Below are positions 17,653-26,089 of a stretch of 53,708 bases of DNA, piece by piece. Location of the stretch: assembly GCA_002420005.1 (NCBI GenBank), contig DIHE01000116.1:3912-57619 (forward strand), written 5' to 3'. The stretch comes from Holophagales bacterium UBA5704. Lineage in GTDB: Bacteria; Acidobacteriota; Thermoanaerobaculia; Multivoradales; UBA5704. The notes beneath the pieces were generated by a model that worked only from the letters and a program-made list of their open reading frames with translations, was not told the DNA's origin and searched no databases. Positions within the stretch are counted from its first letter, which is position 1. Each line of letters begins with the position of its first letter. Both the position numbers and the translations under genes were made by a program.

Positions 17653-18876
17653 TCAGGCCTCCTTCTCGCGGTCGCCGGCCGCCAGGCAGAACGGGATGGC
17701 GAGCAGGAGCAGGGCGGGGCGCTGCACCTCGGTGTCGCCCCAGTTGTTCTCGAACAGGCCGGCCACGTTGAAGGCGAGCAGAGCGAGCAGCACGCCGACG
17801 TAGAGATCGGAGCGCGGGCCGGCGTCGCGCCCCTCGCGCACATAGCGCCGCCACGCCACCCCGGCGGTGGCGGCGAGCATGGCGAGATACCCCAGCAGCT
17901 CCGGGATGCCCCGTTCCGCCGCCAGCTCGACGAAGCTGTTGTGCAGGTGGGGCACCTCATAACGCGGCGCGCTCGGCGGGCGATAGATGGCGTAGCGCCG
18001 CTCCACCATCTCCGGCCCCATGCCGAACCAGGGACGCTCCGCCACCATCGACATCCCGGCCTTCAGCATGCACAGCCGGTCGTAGTTCGAGCGGTCCTGC
18101 AGATCGGTGATCGAGACCGCCCTCTCCACCAGCGGGCGAGGGGCCAGCAAGGCGAACAGCACCGCGGCAGGCACCACGGCGAGCAGCCACCGCGGCGCCC
18201 GGACGGCGGTGTAGAGCAGCAGGGTCACGACCAGCCCGACCCAGGCATTGCGGGTCAGCGTGCCGAGCAGCGCCACGTTGATCACCACCAGGGCGCTCCA
18301 TGACCAGAACCGCCGCCGTTCCCGGCGCAGCACCAGCATGGCGATGAGCAGCAGGTCGCAGATCAGCAACAATCCCGAGAAGGTCATGTAGTGGGAGAAC
18401 GGACCCCGGATGCGTTTGTCGAGGTGGCCGAAGCCGAGGAGGAACTGGGCCAGCCCGGCGACGGCGAGGACGGCCCCCACCCCGATCAGGACGTCGACGA
18501 GCCGGCGGACCTCGCGCTCTCCGCGGACGAACAAAGGCGCCACCAGGAGCGCCGAGAGGGTGAACAGCTCGCGCAATCCGCCCAGGCTGGTCACCGGATC
18601 GAACGAAGCGGCGATCGATCCGAACATCCAGACCGAGTAGAACCCGAGCGGCACCAGCATCGGCGCGAGAGGCGCCCAATCGATTCGCCGGCCGCGCAAC
18701 AGCCGGGGCGCCCAGAGAAGCGTCAAGCCCAGCAGGATGTTGGACAGGGCGATGCCGAAGACGGTCAGCAGATGGCCGCAGAACAGCCAGTAACCGATGA
18801 AATCGGGGCGTGCGGCGCGTGCGAGCCAGGCGACCCGCGCCGGCCGCGGCGACGAAGGGTCGGGAGCGGACACCAC
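17653..18876 (-). CDS. O-antigen ligase / polymerase family membrane protein
   Basis: 407 residues with about ten hydrophobic helices and the Wzy_C/WaaL signature loop (LKAGMSMVAERPWFGMGP, then HLHNSFVELAAERGIPELLGY). This large periplasmic loop with paired His and Arg residues is the catalytic region of O-antigen ligases, which transfer undecaprenyl-linked polysaccharide to the lipid A core; polymerases (Wzy) share the fold, so the exact role is open. It starts GTG-GTG seven bases after the Trm112-like gene, in the same operon as tlyA, nadK, tamB and the Omp85 gene. Confidence 0.85.
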   Translation of the reverse strand: MVSAPDPSSPRPARVAWLARAARPDFIGYWLFCGHLLTVFGIALSNILLGLTLLWAPRLLRGRRIDWAPLAPMLVPLGFYSVWMFGSIAASFDPVTSLGGLRELFTLSALLVAPLFVRGEREVRRLVDVLIGVGAVLAVAGLAQFLLGFGHLDKRIRGPFSHYMTFSGLLLICDLLLIAMLVLRRERRRFWSWSALVVINVALLGTLTRNAWVGLVVTLLLYTAVRAPRWLLAVVPAAVLFALLAPRPLVERAVSITDLQDRSNYDRLCMLKAGMSMVAERPWFGMGPEMVERRYAIYRPPSAPRYEVPHLHNSFVELAAERGIPELLGYLAMLAATAGVAWRRYVREGRDAGPRSDLYVGVLLALLAFNVAGLFENNWGDTEVQRPALLLLAIPFCLAAGDREKEA

Positions 18877-18883
18877 GGCAGGA

Positions 18884-19144
18884 TCAGGAAGCCGGGCGTC
18901 CGAGGGCCGCCGCGGGGAGCGCCTCCTCGATCAGCATGATCGGAATGTCGGAGACGATGGGGTAGACCAGGCTGGAGGCGGCGCAGTACAAGCCCTGCTC
19001 GATGACCGGCTCCTCGTCCCGGAAATGCTCCCGGTATTTTTCGGTCAGCGAAGAACGGACCTCCGCCGGCAGCTCGACGAGCTCCAGCGCTCCCTTGGTC
19101 TTGGGGCAGACGAGAATTTCCAACAGCTCTGGATCGACAGCCAT
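18884..19144 (-). CDS. Trm112 family small protein
   Basis: 86 residues. It has the Trm112/YcaR pattern: DPELLEILVCPKTKGALEL near the start, then a middle insertion and SSLVYPIVSDIPIMLIEEA at the C-terminus. Bacterial members are small zinc-ribbon-like proteins of unclear role, sometimes methyltransferase activators. Only one of the usual Cys pair positions is clear (CPKTKG; the second site reads YCAASSLVYP), so zinc binding may be reduced. It starts seven bases after a TATCCT box with no ribosome site, so the mRNA is probably leaderless, and it heads the minus-strand envelope operon. Confidence 0.85.
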   Translation of the reverse strand: MAVDPELLEILVCPKTKGALELVELPAEVRSSLTEKYREHFRDEEPVIEQGLYCAASSLVYPIVSDIPIMLIEEALPAAALGRPAS

Positions 19145-19151
19145 GCCCCGG

Positions 19152-19157
19152 AGGATA
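19152..19157 (-). promoter_or_regulatory. -10 box (TATCCT) of a probable leaderless promoter
   Basis: TATCCT followed by exactly seven bases and then the ATG of the Trm112-like gene; transcription would begin at or next to the start codon. It would drive the six-gene envelope operon. Confidence 0.6.
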
Positions 19158-19172
19158 GCACAGCCCCGGCGC

Positions 19173-19718
19173 TCACCGCCCGCGGCCCAGAGGGGCACTG
19201 TAGGTGAAGACCAGCGACTCGCTGCCGGGATTGCGATTGTAGATGCCGGAGTTGGAAAGATGGTACAGGGTGAGCCCCAGCCGGGAGCCGGAGGGGAGGC
19301 GCCAGGCCAGCTCGAACCCGGAACGGAATTCGAGCGGGCCGCCGAGGGTGAAGTCGTCGCTCTTCCGGAACAGCCCCACGCCCACGCTGGGACTGAGCGT
19401 CCACCGCCGCCCGACCGGCAGCTCGGCGCGCAGCCCGCTGTAGGCGTACAGCGTCCCTTTCCCCGTGGCGACCATCCCGAAGGTGGGGGCGAGCTCGGGG
19501 AGCACCCGGGGAAATATTCCGAGATGGCGGGGGGCGAACCGGACCTCGCCGCCGATCTCGACGGTCTGGTTCTCTACAAAGGGATCAAACGCCCCGGCGC
19601 TCACCGCCACCTCCCGGGGAGGCCCCAGGCGGAGCCCGGGCGGCAAGGCCGTCAACGGCCCGGCTCCCACCATCAGGCCCAGGCCTCCCAAGATCGTCCA
19701 GCGAATGACGTGTTTCAT
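19173..19718 (-). CDS. PagL-like lipid A 3-O-deacylase (acyloxyacyl hydrolase family)
   Basis: 181 residues from the ATG at 19718 (MKHVIRWTIL), chosen because GAGAGG lies four bases upstream and a signal peptide follows. The rest is a small beta-barrel. The C-terminal block RLGLTLYHLSNSGIYNRNPG followed by SESL carries the PagL catalytic pattern: His and Ser of HLSN, and the Glu of the SES segment. PagL removes the 3-O acyl chain of lipid A in the outer membrane. It lies between an ArnT-like transferase gene and the envelope operon, which fits a lipid A remodelling group. Confidence 0.85.
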   Translation of the reverse strand: MKHVIRWTILGGLGLMVGAGPLTALPPGLRLGPPREVAVSAGAFDPFVENQTVEIGGEVRFAPRHLGIFPRVLPELAPTFGMVATGKGTLYAYSGLRAELPVGRRWTLSPSVGVGLFRKSDDFTLGGPLEFRSGFELAWRLPSGSRLGLTLYHLSNSGIYNRNPGSESLVFTYSAPLGRGR

Positions 19719-19778
19719 GACACCTCTCACCATCGCTTCTACCTTACGCAACAAGACGCCCGGTGGATTGCAGGGGCG

Positions 19779-21416
19779 TCAGCCCGGGTCCGGCGCCGGC
19801 TCCACAAGCCCCCAGACGACGAGGGTGTCGTCCCGGTACGGCTGAGAGAACAGGACCCGCCCGGCTCCGGGGGGCACGTACCGCAGGTCCTCGACCACCC
19901 GGCCCCGCGGGTGGCCCAGGAGCCAGGCATGCGCGGCGCCGCCTTCGAGCAGCACGAACGGCTGCGTCAGCCGGCCGAGGAAGTGAAACTGCCCGTGGTA
20001 TCCGCCGACCACGGCGACCGGCCGGCCTTCTTTCTCGGCCAAGGCCAGAAAGTGGGCCGTGGGGCCCAGGTCATACGCCCGGCGCGCCACCTCGGCGAAG
20101 CCGGCATGCAAGGCGAGCACGAACGCCAGGGTGATCAGCGTCGGCGCCGCCGGCCGGCCGGGAAACATCCGCCGGAACCCGGCGAGCACAGCGGCCGCCG
20201 CGAGCAGCAGCAGGGCCCCGATGCCGGGCGCCAGCTCCGGGGCCCACGTGGGGAGCGGGATCCGGCCGGCCAGAGAGGGACCCACCAGCAGGGCCAGTCC
20301 CACCAGGGCCGGCACCGCCAGCGGCAGGATCAGGTCGGTGCGCCGGACCTCCGGCCCTTCCTCCAGCCGGCGGGCCGCGAGCAGAGCGAACGCCGGGCAG
20401 AGCGGCAGCAGGTAGTGCGGCTGCTTGCCGCTGATCGCCGAGAAAACGGCCAGGCCGGGGAGGAGCCAGGCCAGGCAGAACCGCTCTCCGGGATCGAGGC
20501 GGCCGGGCCGCAGCGCACCCAGCGCCCGCCAGAGGGGCGGCCAGAGAGAGTAGGGAAAGGTCAGGAGCGGCAACAACTGCAGGTACCACCACCAGGGGCG
20601 CTGGTGGGCGAAGGCATGGACGATCCGCTCTTCCGTCTGGGTGAGCAGAATCGCCCTCCCATACGCCTCTCCGCCCGCCGCTGCGGCGGGGAGCGCCCAG
20701 GCGAGCCCGAGAGCCACGGCGGCCGCCACCGCACCGGCGAGCCCGAGCCACCAGCCCGCGCGGCTCCCGGCGCGCGGCAGCCCGCGGCCCCACCACGGCT
20801 CCAGCACCGCCACCAGGAGCGGCACCAGCAAAGCGACCGGACCTTTGGCCAGCACCCCCAGGCCCAGCGCGACACCGGTGACCACCCACGGCAGGACCCC
20901 GCCGCTCCTGTGCGCCGCCAGAATCCCCAGGAGGGCCACCAGCACGCAGCAGGTGACCAGCATGTCGAACATGATCAGCGTGGTGAACAGGCTCCACAGG
21001 AAGAACCCGAAGAGGACCGCCGGCACGATCCGCCCCAGCTCCGGCCGATCCGGCCACACCCGGCGGGCCAGGACCCCGACGAAAAACAGGTTCGCCAGGG
21101 CGAACAGGGCGGGCACCAGGCGGGGCCACCAGTCGTTGACCCCGAACAGCCACCAGCCGGCGTGCATCAGCCAGAACAGCAGCGGCGGCTTCTCGCTGTA
21201 CGGCAGCCCGTTCAGATGCGGCACCAGGAAGTCGCCGCGCGTCCACATCTCCCAGGCGACCGAGACGTAGCGCGTCTCATCGACCGGCAAGATGGGGCGC
21301 AAGGCGAGCGCAACGCCGACCAGAAGCACCCAGGCCGCCACCAGAACCATGGTGAGACTGGGGCGCACCCACGACGGCCGCACCGTCACCGGCCGGGCCT
21401 CGACAACGCGATCCAT
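19779..21416 (-). CDS. ArnT-like glycosyltransferase (GT-C, PMT-2 family), copy 1
   Basis: 545 residues from the ATG at 21416, set by a good AAGGAG five bases before it. GT-C hallmarks: the first periplasmic loop with the catalytic acid (LPVDETRYVSVAWEM), the second loop motif (PYSEKPPLLFWLMH) and about twelve hydrophobic helices, then a short periplasmic C-domain. Such enzymes use polyprenyl-phosphate sugars to decorate lipid A or proteins; the PVDE/SEKPPL pattern is the ArnT type. Divergent, across 66 bases, from a GT2 gene that could make its lipid-linked donor. Confidence 0.87.
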   Translation of the reverse strand: MDRVVEARPVTVRPSWVRPSLTMVLVAAWVLLVGVALALRPILPVDETRYVSVAWEMWTRGDFLVPHLNGLPYSEKPPLLFWLMHAGWWLFGVNDWWPRLVPALFALANLFFVGVLARRVWPDRPELGRIVPAVLFGFFLWSLFTTLIMFDMLVTCCVLVALLGILAAHRSGGVLPWVVTGVALGLGVLAKGPVALLVPLLVAVLEPWWGRGLPRAGSRAGWWLGLAGAVAAAVALGLAWALPAAAAGGEAYGRAILLTQTEERIVHAFAHQRPWWWYLQLLPLLTFPYSLWPPLWRALGALRPGRLDPGERFCLAWLLPGLAVFSAISGKQPHYLLPLCPAFALLAARRLEEGPEVRRTDLILPLAVPALVGLALLVGPSLAGRIPLPTWAPELAPGIGALLLLAAAAVLAGFRRMFPGRPAAPTLITLAFVLALHAGFAEVARRAYDLGPTAHFLALAEKEGRPVAVVGGYHGQFHFLGRLTQPFVLLEGGAAHAWLLGHPRGRVVEDLRYVPPGAGRVLFSQPYRDDTLVVWGLVEPAPDPG

Positions 21417-21469
21417 GCTGCTCCTTCCGCCTCCGCGGTGGTGACATGCTCCAGGCCCCGCCGCTCGAC

Positions 21470-21475
21470 TAAGAT
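21470..21475 (+). promoter_or_regulatory. -10 box (TAAGAT) of a probable leaderless promoter
   Basis: TAAGAT, seven bases, then the ATG of the GT2 gene. No Shine-Dalgarno sequence fits in the interval. Confidence 0.6.
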
Positions 21476-21482
21476 ATCCCGC

Positions 21483-22238
21483 ATGGCGGCACCGCTCCAA
21501 CCCTGTCCCGACGTCTCCCTGGTCATCCCGGTCTACAACGAGGAGGAGAACCTGCCGGTCCTGCACGGTGAGATCCGGCAGGCGATGGAGGGGGCCGGCG
21601 TCCTCTACGAGGTGATCTACGTCGACGACGGCAGCACAGACGGGAGCCCGGAGATCCTGCGCGGCCTGGCCCGGGGAGACGCGCACGTGCGCATCCTGCG
21701 CCAGCGGCGCAACGCCGGCCAGTCGGCGGCCCTGGACGCCGGCTTCCGCTTTGCGCGCGGGCCAGTCGTCGTCACCCTCGACGCCGACCTCCAGAACGAT
21801 CCGGCGGACATCCCGCGGCTCCTCGCCCGCCTGGACGGCTTCGACGTCGTCTCCGGCGTCCGGGCGCAACGCCGGGACACCTGGGTGCGCCGCATCTCGT
21901 CGCGCATCGCCAACGGCATCCGCAACCGCGTGACCCGGGAGACGGTCACCGACGTCGGCTGCACCCTGCGCGCCGCGCGCACCGAGTACCTGCGGCGCAT
22001 CCACGTCTTCAACGGCATGCACCGCTTCCTGCCGACGCTCTTGCGGATGGAAGGCGCGCGCATCACCGAGGTGCCGGTGAACCACCGGCCGCGCCTCCAC
22101 GGCGTGCCCAAGTACAACATCCGCAACCGGGCCTTGCGCGCCCTGGTGGATCTGTTCGGCGTCCGCTGGCTGCAGACGCGCTGGATCGACCGCCGGCTCT
22201 CCGAGGAGATCACCGGAGAGGACGAGGCCCGCGGATGA
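21483..22238 (+). CDS. GT2 polyprenyl-phosphate glycosyltransferase (DPM1/ArnC-like)
   Basis: 251 residues. GT-A fold motifs: LVIPVYNEEENLPVL at the N-terminus, YVDDGSTDGS near residue 48, the metal-binding DADLQNDPADI around 100, and an acceptor region ending VNHRPRLHGVPKYN. It lacks the C-terminal membrane helices of ArnC/GtrB, so it resembles soluble dolichol-phosphate-mannose synthase types. Likely reaction: sugar from a nucleotide donor to undecaprenyl phosphate on the cytoplasmic face, feeding the ArnT-like enzyme encoded next (start overlaps this stop by ATGA). Confidence 0.88.
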   Translation: MAAPLQPCPDVSLVIPVYNEEENLPVLHGEIRQAMEGAGVLYEVIYVDDGSTDGSPEILRGLARGDAHVRILRQRRNAGQSAALDAGFRFARGPVVVTLDADLQNDPADIPRLLARLDGFDVVSGVRAQRRDTWVRRISSRIANGIRNRVTRETVTDVGCTLRAARTEYLRRIHVFNGMHRFLPTLLRMEGARITEVPVNHRPRLHGVPKYNIRNRALRALVDLFGVRWLQTRWIDRRLSEEITGEDEARG

Positions 22239-23854
22239 GCGCTTCCCTCGCCGACCGGACCCACCGGCGCGACCTGCTGCTCCTCGCCGGTCTCGCCGTC
22301 CTTCTCTTCTTTCCCGCCCTCGGCGGGCGCGACCTGTGGAACCCGGACGAAGCCCGCTATGCCCAGGTCGCCCGCGAGATGCAGCAGACCGGCTCGTACG
22401 CCCTGCCGCGCCTGAACGGGCAGATGTACACCCAGAAGCCGCCTCTCCTCTTCTGGTCGATCCTCGCCTTCGGCACCCTGCGCGGTGCGATCGATGAGAC
22501 GGCGGCGCGGCTGCCCTCGGCCTTCGCGGCGGTGGCCGCCGTCCTGCTCGTCTTCCGCATCGGCGAACGGCTGTTCGGCCGGCGCGCCGCCTGGCTCGCC
22601 GCAGCGGTCTTCGCCTCCTGCTTCAAGATCCTCTGGCAAGGCCGTTTCGGCCAGATCGACATGCTGCTCACCGCGCTCGTCACCCTCGGCGTCTGGTTCT
22701 GGGTGCGCGGTCTGACCGAACACCGTCCCGGCTTCTACCCTCTCTTCTTCGTCTGCGCCGGCTTCGCCACCCTCGCCAAAGGGCCGGTCGGCCTGTTGCC
22801 GCCGCTCCTCTCCATCCTCGCCTTCCTCGCGTGGACCCGGAATTTCGCCGAGATGAAGCGGCTCCGGCCGTTCCTCGGGCTCCTCCTGTGGGCCGCCGTG
22901 GTGCTCGCCTGGCTGATCCCCGCCGGTCTCGCCGGAGGACGGGAGTACCTCGACCAGATCGTCTACAAGCAGAACGTCACCCGCTACGCCGATCCCTGGC
23001 ACCATTACGCTCCCTGGTACTACTACCTGACCGTCGTGCCCGGCGACTTCTTCCCCTGGTCATTCCTCCTGCCGGCCGGGCTGGTGATCGGCTGGAAGCG
23101 CTTCTCCGGCAAAGCGCGGGAAGGCTTCCTGTTCTGTCTCTGCTGGATCGTGGTCACGGTCCTCTTCTTCAGCATCTCGCCCGCCAAGCGGACGGTCTAC
23201 GTCCTCACCATGTATCCGGCGATGGCCCTGGTGGTCGGCGCCGCACTCGACCGCCTCGCCGCCGAGTGGCCGCGCGACCGCCGATGGGCGGAGATCCCGC
23301 TGGCGCTCCTCGCCGGGCTCTCGCTGTTGATCCTGATCGCCCTGCCCATCGTCGGCGGGCAGAGGCCGGAGGAGGTCGCACCGCTCGGCGGCGAGCCCTT
23401 CGTCTGGATGACCCTTGCGGCGCTCCTGCCGCTCTTCCTGGGTGCGGCCTGGGCCTGGTGGGAAGCGCGCGCGGGCCGCCTCGTCCGCGCCGCCGCCGGC
23501 CTGGCCGCCGGCACCTCGCTGGTGATGCTCGCGGCGGCGTTCTTCCTCTTCCCCCGTTTCGACGCCGTGAAATCCGCCCGGCCGATGTCGCAGGTCCTCC
23601 TCCGGCAGATGAAATCCGGCGAGCCCTACGGCATCTATCCGCGGCTCGACTCGACCTTCCTCATCTACACCGGCCGTTTCGCCGTCGAGCTGGACAGCGA
23701 GGAGAAGCTCCGCGCCTTCGCCCGGAGCCCCGGCCGCGTCTGGATCCTCGCCCAGCGCGACGACCTCGCGAAGCTCGATCCCCCGCTCCACTTGCGCGAA
23801 GTCGCCCGCGATCCCGACCCCAAGGGGGGGTACCTGCTGCTGACGCAGGAGTGA
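22235..23854 (+). CDS. ArnT-like glycosyltransferase (GT-C), copy 2
   Basis: 539 residues, translationally coupled to the GT2 gene. It has the same catalytic scheme as copy 1: RDLWNPDEARYAQVAREM (loop acid), MYTQKPPLLFWS, FGQIDMLL and AKGPVGLLPPLL, then many helices and a C-terminal soluble part (YPRLDSTFLIYTGRF). The paired genes argue that the GT2 product makes an undecaprenyl-phosphate sugar that this enzyme transfers in the periplasm, to lipid A or a glycoprotein. Acceptor and sugar cannot be read from sequence. Confidence 0.88.
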   Translation: MSASLADRTHRRDLLLLAGLAVLLFFPALGGRDLWNPDEARYAQVAREMQQTGSYALPRLNGQMYTQKPPLLFWSILAFGTLRGAIDETAARLPSAFAAVAAVLLVFRIGERLFGRRAAWLAAAVFASCFKILWQGRFGQIDMLLTALVTLGVWFWVRGLTEHRPGFYPLFFVCAGFATLAKGPVGLLPPLLSILAFLAWTRNFAEMKRLRPFLGLLLWAAVVLAWLIPAGLAGGREYLDQIVYKQNVTRYADPWHHYAPWYYYLTVVPGDFFPWSFLLPAGLVIGWKRFSGKAREGFLFCLCWIVVTVLFFSISPAKRTVYVLTMYPAMALVVGAALDRLAAEWPRDRRWAEIPLALLAGLSLLILIALPIVGGQRPEEVAPLGGEPFVWMTLAALLPLFLGAAWAWWEARAGRLVRAAAGLAAGTSLVMLAAAFFLFPRFDAVKSARPMSQVLLRQMKSGEPYGIYPRLDSTFLIYTGRFAVELDSEEKLRAFARSPGRVWILAQRDDLAKLDPPLHLREVARDPDPKGGYLLLTQE

Positions 23855-23873
23855 TGCGGCTCTGAGGTGTTCC

Positions 23874-24335
23874 ATGCCAAAGTTCAAGCCCCTTTATGGA
23901 ATCCTGATCGTCGCCACCTTCGTCGCCGGCATGATCTGGCTCGGCAGCCGCTCCGGCGGTACGCATCAGCAGGTGCTGGCCGAGCCCGATGGCGCCGTGC
24001 ACATCGACGTCTCCGACCTCGGGACGGACCAGGTCCGGTTCTACCGCTTCCTCAGCACGGCCAATCAGGAAGTGGACTTCTTTCTGGGCCGCGACGCCAC
24101 CGGCACCCTCCATTCGGCCTTCGACGCCTCTGAAAACCACTACAAGCTGCGCCGCGGCTACAGCTTCCAGAACGGCTGGATCGTCGACAACAAGTGCGGC
24201 AGCTCGTTCCGGCTGGCCGGCATCAACGCCGGCGGTGGTGGCTGCTCTCCGATCCCTCTCCCCTTCCGGACGCAGGGCGACACGGTCCTCATCGCCCAGG
24301 ACGAGTTGCTCAAGGGTTGGCGTCTGTTCAACTGA
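23874..24335 (+). CDS. DUF2318-like membrane-anchored protein lacking the metal CxxC pairs
   Basis: 153 residues. An N-terminal hydrophobic anchor (YGILIVATFVAGMIWLG) precedes a domain whose landmarks match DUF2318: FYRFLS, VDFFLGRDATGTLHSAFDA, LRRGYSFQNG and GGGGCSPIPLPF. In the family the two CxxC motifs after FDA and after the middle strand bind metal or haem; here they read SENH and DNKC, so only single Cys residues remain. It may be a structural or diverged member. It starts 19 bases after the ArnT-like gene. Confidence 0.65.
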   Translation: MPKFKPLYGILIVATFVAGMIWLGSRSGGTHQQVLAEPDGAVHIDVSDLGTDQVRFYRFLSTANQEVDFFLGRDATGTLHSAFDASENHYKLRRGYSFQNGWIVDNKCGSSFRLAGINAGGGGCSPIPLPFRTQGDTVLIAQDELLKGWRLFN

Positions 24336-24364
24336 GCTCCGCCCGCCGTGGCGGTACGGCATGC

Positions 24365-24370
24365 TAGCCT
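24365..24370 (+). promoter_or_regulatory. -10-like box (TAGCCT) before the metallo-hydrolase gene
   Basis: TAGCCT six bases before the ATG at 24377, with no ribosome site between. Same layout as other leaderless candidates here, but a weaker box. Confidence 0.4.
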
Positions 24371-24376
24371 GACGGC

Positions 24377-25378
24377 ATGACCGCGCCGTCCCGACCGTCC
24401 ACCCGATCGCCCCGTCGTCCGTTCCGCCGCCGCACCCTCGCCTGGGCATTGACGGCCGCCGTCTGGAGCACCGCGGCGGCGGCCCAGCCGTCCGGCACGC
24501 TCCAGGTCACCCTGCTCGGTACCGGCAATCCGCGGCCCAGCCTGGAACGCTTCGGACCCTCGATCCTGGTCGAAGCCGGCGCCCGGCGGGTGCTGATCGA
24601 CGCCGGACGCGGCGCGACCCAGCGGCTCTTCGAGATCGCCGGGCGCGATGCGCTCGTCGGCCTCGACGCCGTCTTCCTGACCCACCTGCACTCCGACCAC
24701 GTGGTCGGCCTGCCGGATCTCTGGCTCACCAGCTGGGTGTTCGGCCGCGCCCGGGCCTTGGAGCTGATCGGGCCGCCCGGCACCGCAGACATGGCCTCCC
24801 ATCTCGAGCAGGCCTACCAGTGGGACATCACCGCCCGCTCCAAGGACGAAGGCTTCCCGCTCGAAGGCGTCCGTCTCGCCGCCCGGGACGTGCAGCCGGG
24901 CGTGGTGTACGAACGGGACGGCATGAAGGTGACCGCCTTCGCCGTCGATCACGGCGGCGTCCTGGTCCCGGCCTACGGCTTCCGGGTCGATTTCCAGGGG
25001 CGATCCGTCGCCTTCTCAGGGGATACGCGCTTCTTCGAGCCCCTGGTGGAGCATGCCCGCGGCGTCGACGTGCTGGTCCACGAGGTGATCAGCCCCGAGG
25101 TCGAGCTGCGGCGCACCCAGGTGCAAGGCGCCAGGGCCATCGACGCCATCATCGCCCACCACGCCACCCCCGAGCAGGCGGGCACGATCTTCAGCAAAGT
25201 GAAACCGCGGCTGGCCGTGTACTCGCACATCGTGCCGTCACCCACCACCGCCGAAGACCTGATCGGCCCCACCCGCCGCACCTGGACCGGCCCCCTCGCA
25301 GTGGGCTACGACCTGATGACCATCGTGATCGGCGACACGATCGAGGTCCATCCGCGTAAGGTGCAGAGTGACAAGTGA
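24377..25378 (+). CDS. Exported MBL-fold metallo-hydrolase (RNase Z-like fold)
   Basis: 333 residues. An Arg-rich N-terminus plus hydrophobic segment ending TAAAAAQ looks like a (possibly Tat-type) signal. The mature part begins with TLLGTGNPRP and carries the zinc motif THLHSDHVVGLPDLW (HxHxDH, residues ~100), AVDHGGVLVPAYG, the bridging Asp in SGDTRFFEPLVE, and the late His in VYSHIVPSP. This is the arylsulfatase/RNase Z-type MBL branch. A periplasmic location argues against tRNA processing; a phosphodiester or sulfate ester hydrolase is more plausible. Substrate unknown. Its end overlaps the next gene by 11 bases. Confidence 0.85.
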   Translation: MTAPSRPSTRSPRRPFRRRTLAWALTAAVWSTAAAAQPSGTLQVTLLGTGNPRPSLERFGPSILVEAGARRVLIDAGRGATQRLFEIAGRDALVGLDAVFLTHLHSDHVVGLPDLWLTSWVFGRARALELIGPPGTADMASHLEQAYQWDITARSKDEGFPLEGVRLAARDVQPGVVYERDGMKVTAFAVDHGGVLVPAYGFRVDFQGRSVAFSGDTRFFEPLVEHARGVDVLVHEVISPEVELRRTQVQGARAIDAIIAHHATPEQAGTIFSKVKPRLAVYSHIVPSPTTAEDLIGPTRRTWTGPLAVGYDLMTIVIGDTIEVHPRKVQSDK

Positions 25379-25925
25379 GCCGGGGCAGACGCCCGCCGCC
25401 GCCCTCTATCTCCAGGACGTCTCGATCCGGCTCCGGACCCTGAAAGACCTGGCCGACCGCGCGCTCGCCCAAGTGAGCGACGAGGACCTGCGCGTCGCCC
25501 TCGACCCCGAATCCAACAGCCTCGCCGCCCTGCTCCTCCACCTTGGAGGAAGCCTCCGCTCCCGCTGGACCGACTTCCTCGCCACCGACGGCGAGAAGGA
25601 CGACCGCGACCGCGACTCCGAGTTCGAGCCCGCGGCGGACGCCACCCGCGAGCAGCTTCTCGCCCGCTGGGAAGACGGCTGGAGCCGCTTCTTCGCCACC
25701 CTCGCGGGCCTGACCGTCGACGACCTCACCCGTACCGTCACCATCCGCGCCGAGCCACACACCGTCGTCCAGGCGATCGACCGCAGCCTCACCCACGCCG
25801 CCTACCACGTCGGCCAGATCGTCTTCCTGGCGAAGCACCTCTCCGGCGACGCCTGGCGCACCCTCTCGGTCCCACGCGGCGGCACCCGGGCGTTCAATGC
25901 GGAGATGTTCGGGAAGGCGAGGTAG
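25368..25925 (+). CDS. DinB-like DUF1572 family protein
   Basis: 185 residues from a GTG. Four-helix-bundle metal protein of the DinB/DUF1572 superfamily: the His in LLLHLGGSLRSRWTDF, the central WEDGWSRFFATL helix, and the HAAYHVGQIVFLAKH motif with two His ligands. Members are putative metal-dependent thiol transferases or hydrolases of unknown substrate. Translation overlaps the upstream hydrolase gene, suggesting co-expression. Confidence 0.85.
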   Translation: MTSEPGQTPAAALYLQDVSIRLRTLKDLADRALAQVSDEDLRVALDPESNSLAALLLHLGGSLRSRWTDFLATDGEKDDRDRDSEFEPAADATREQLLARWEDGWSRFFATLAGLTVDDLTRTVTIRAEPHTVVQAIDRSLTHAAYHVGQIVFLAKHLSGDAWRTLSVPRGGTRAFNAEMFGKAR

Positions 25926-25927
25926 CC

Positions 25928-26089
25928 TCAGGCGGCGTGCCGGGGGTGGATGACCAGCTCCACGTCGCAGCCGAGGACATGGAGAAGCGCCACAGGTTCC
26001 ACTTCACGATCAGCTTCCCGTCCTTGTATACAAGCACATGGCGGGGGCTGTGGTCCCCCTTCCAGGTCACGAAGATGTAGTACCCCCGG
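25928..26089 (-). pseudogene. Remnant of a small toxin-antitoxin-type protein
   Basis: In one minus frame the segment reads RGYYIFVTWKGDHSPRHVLV then YKDGKLIVKWNL, resembling short DUF4160-type proteins. Then the sense shifts to another frame, LLHVLGCDVELVIHPRHAA and stop, resembling the C-terminus of XRE-type antitoxins. No start codon or ribosome site covers both. Best read as decayed fragments; family calls are tentative. Confidence 0.4.
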
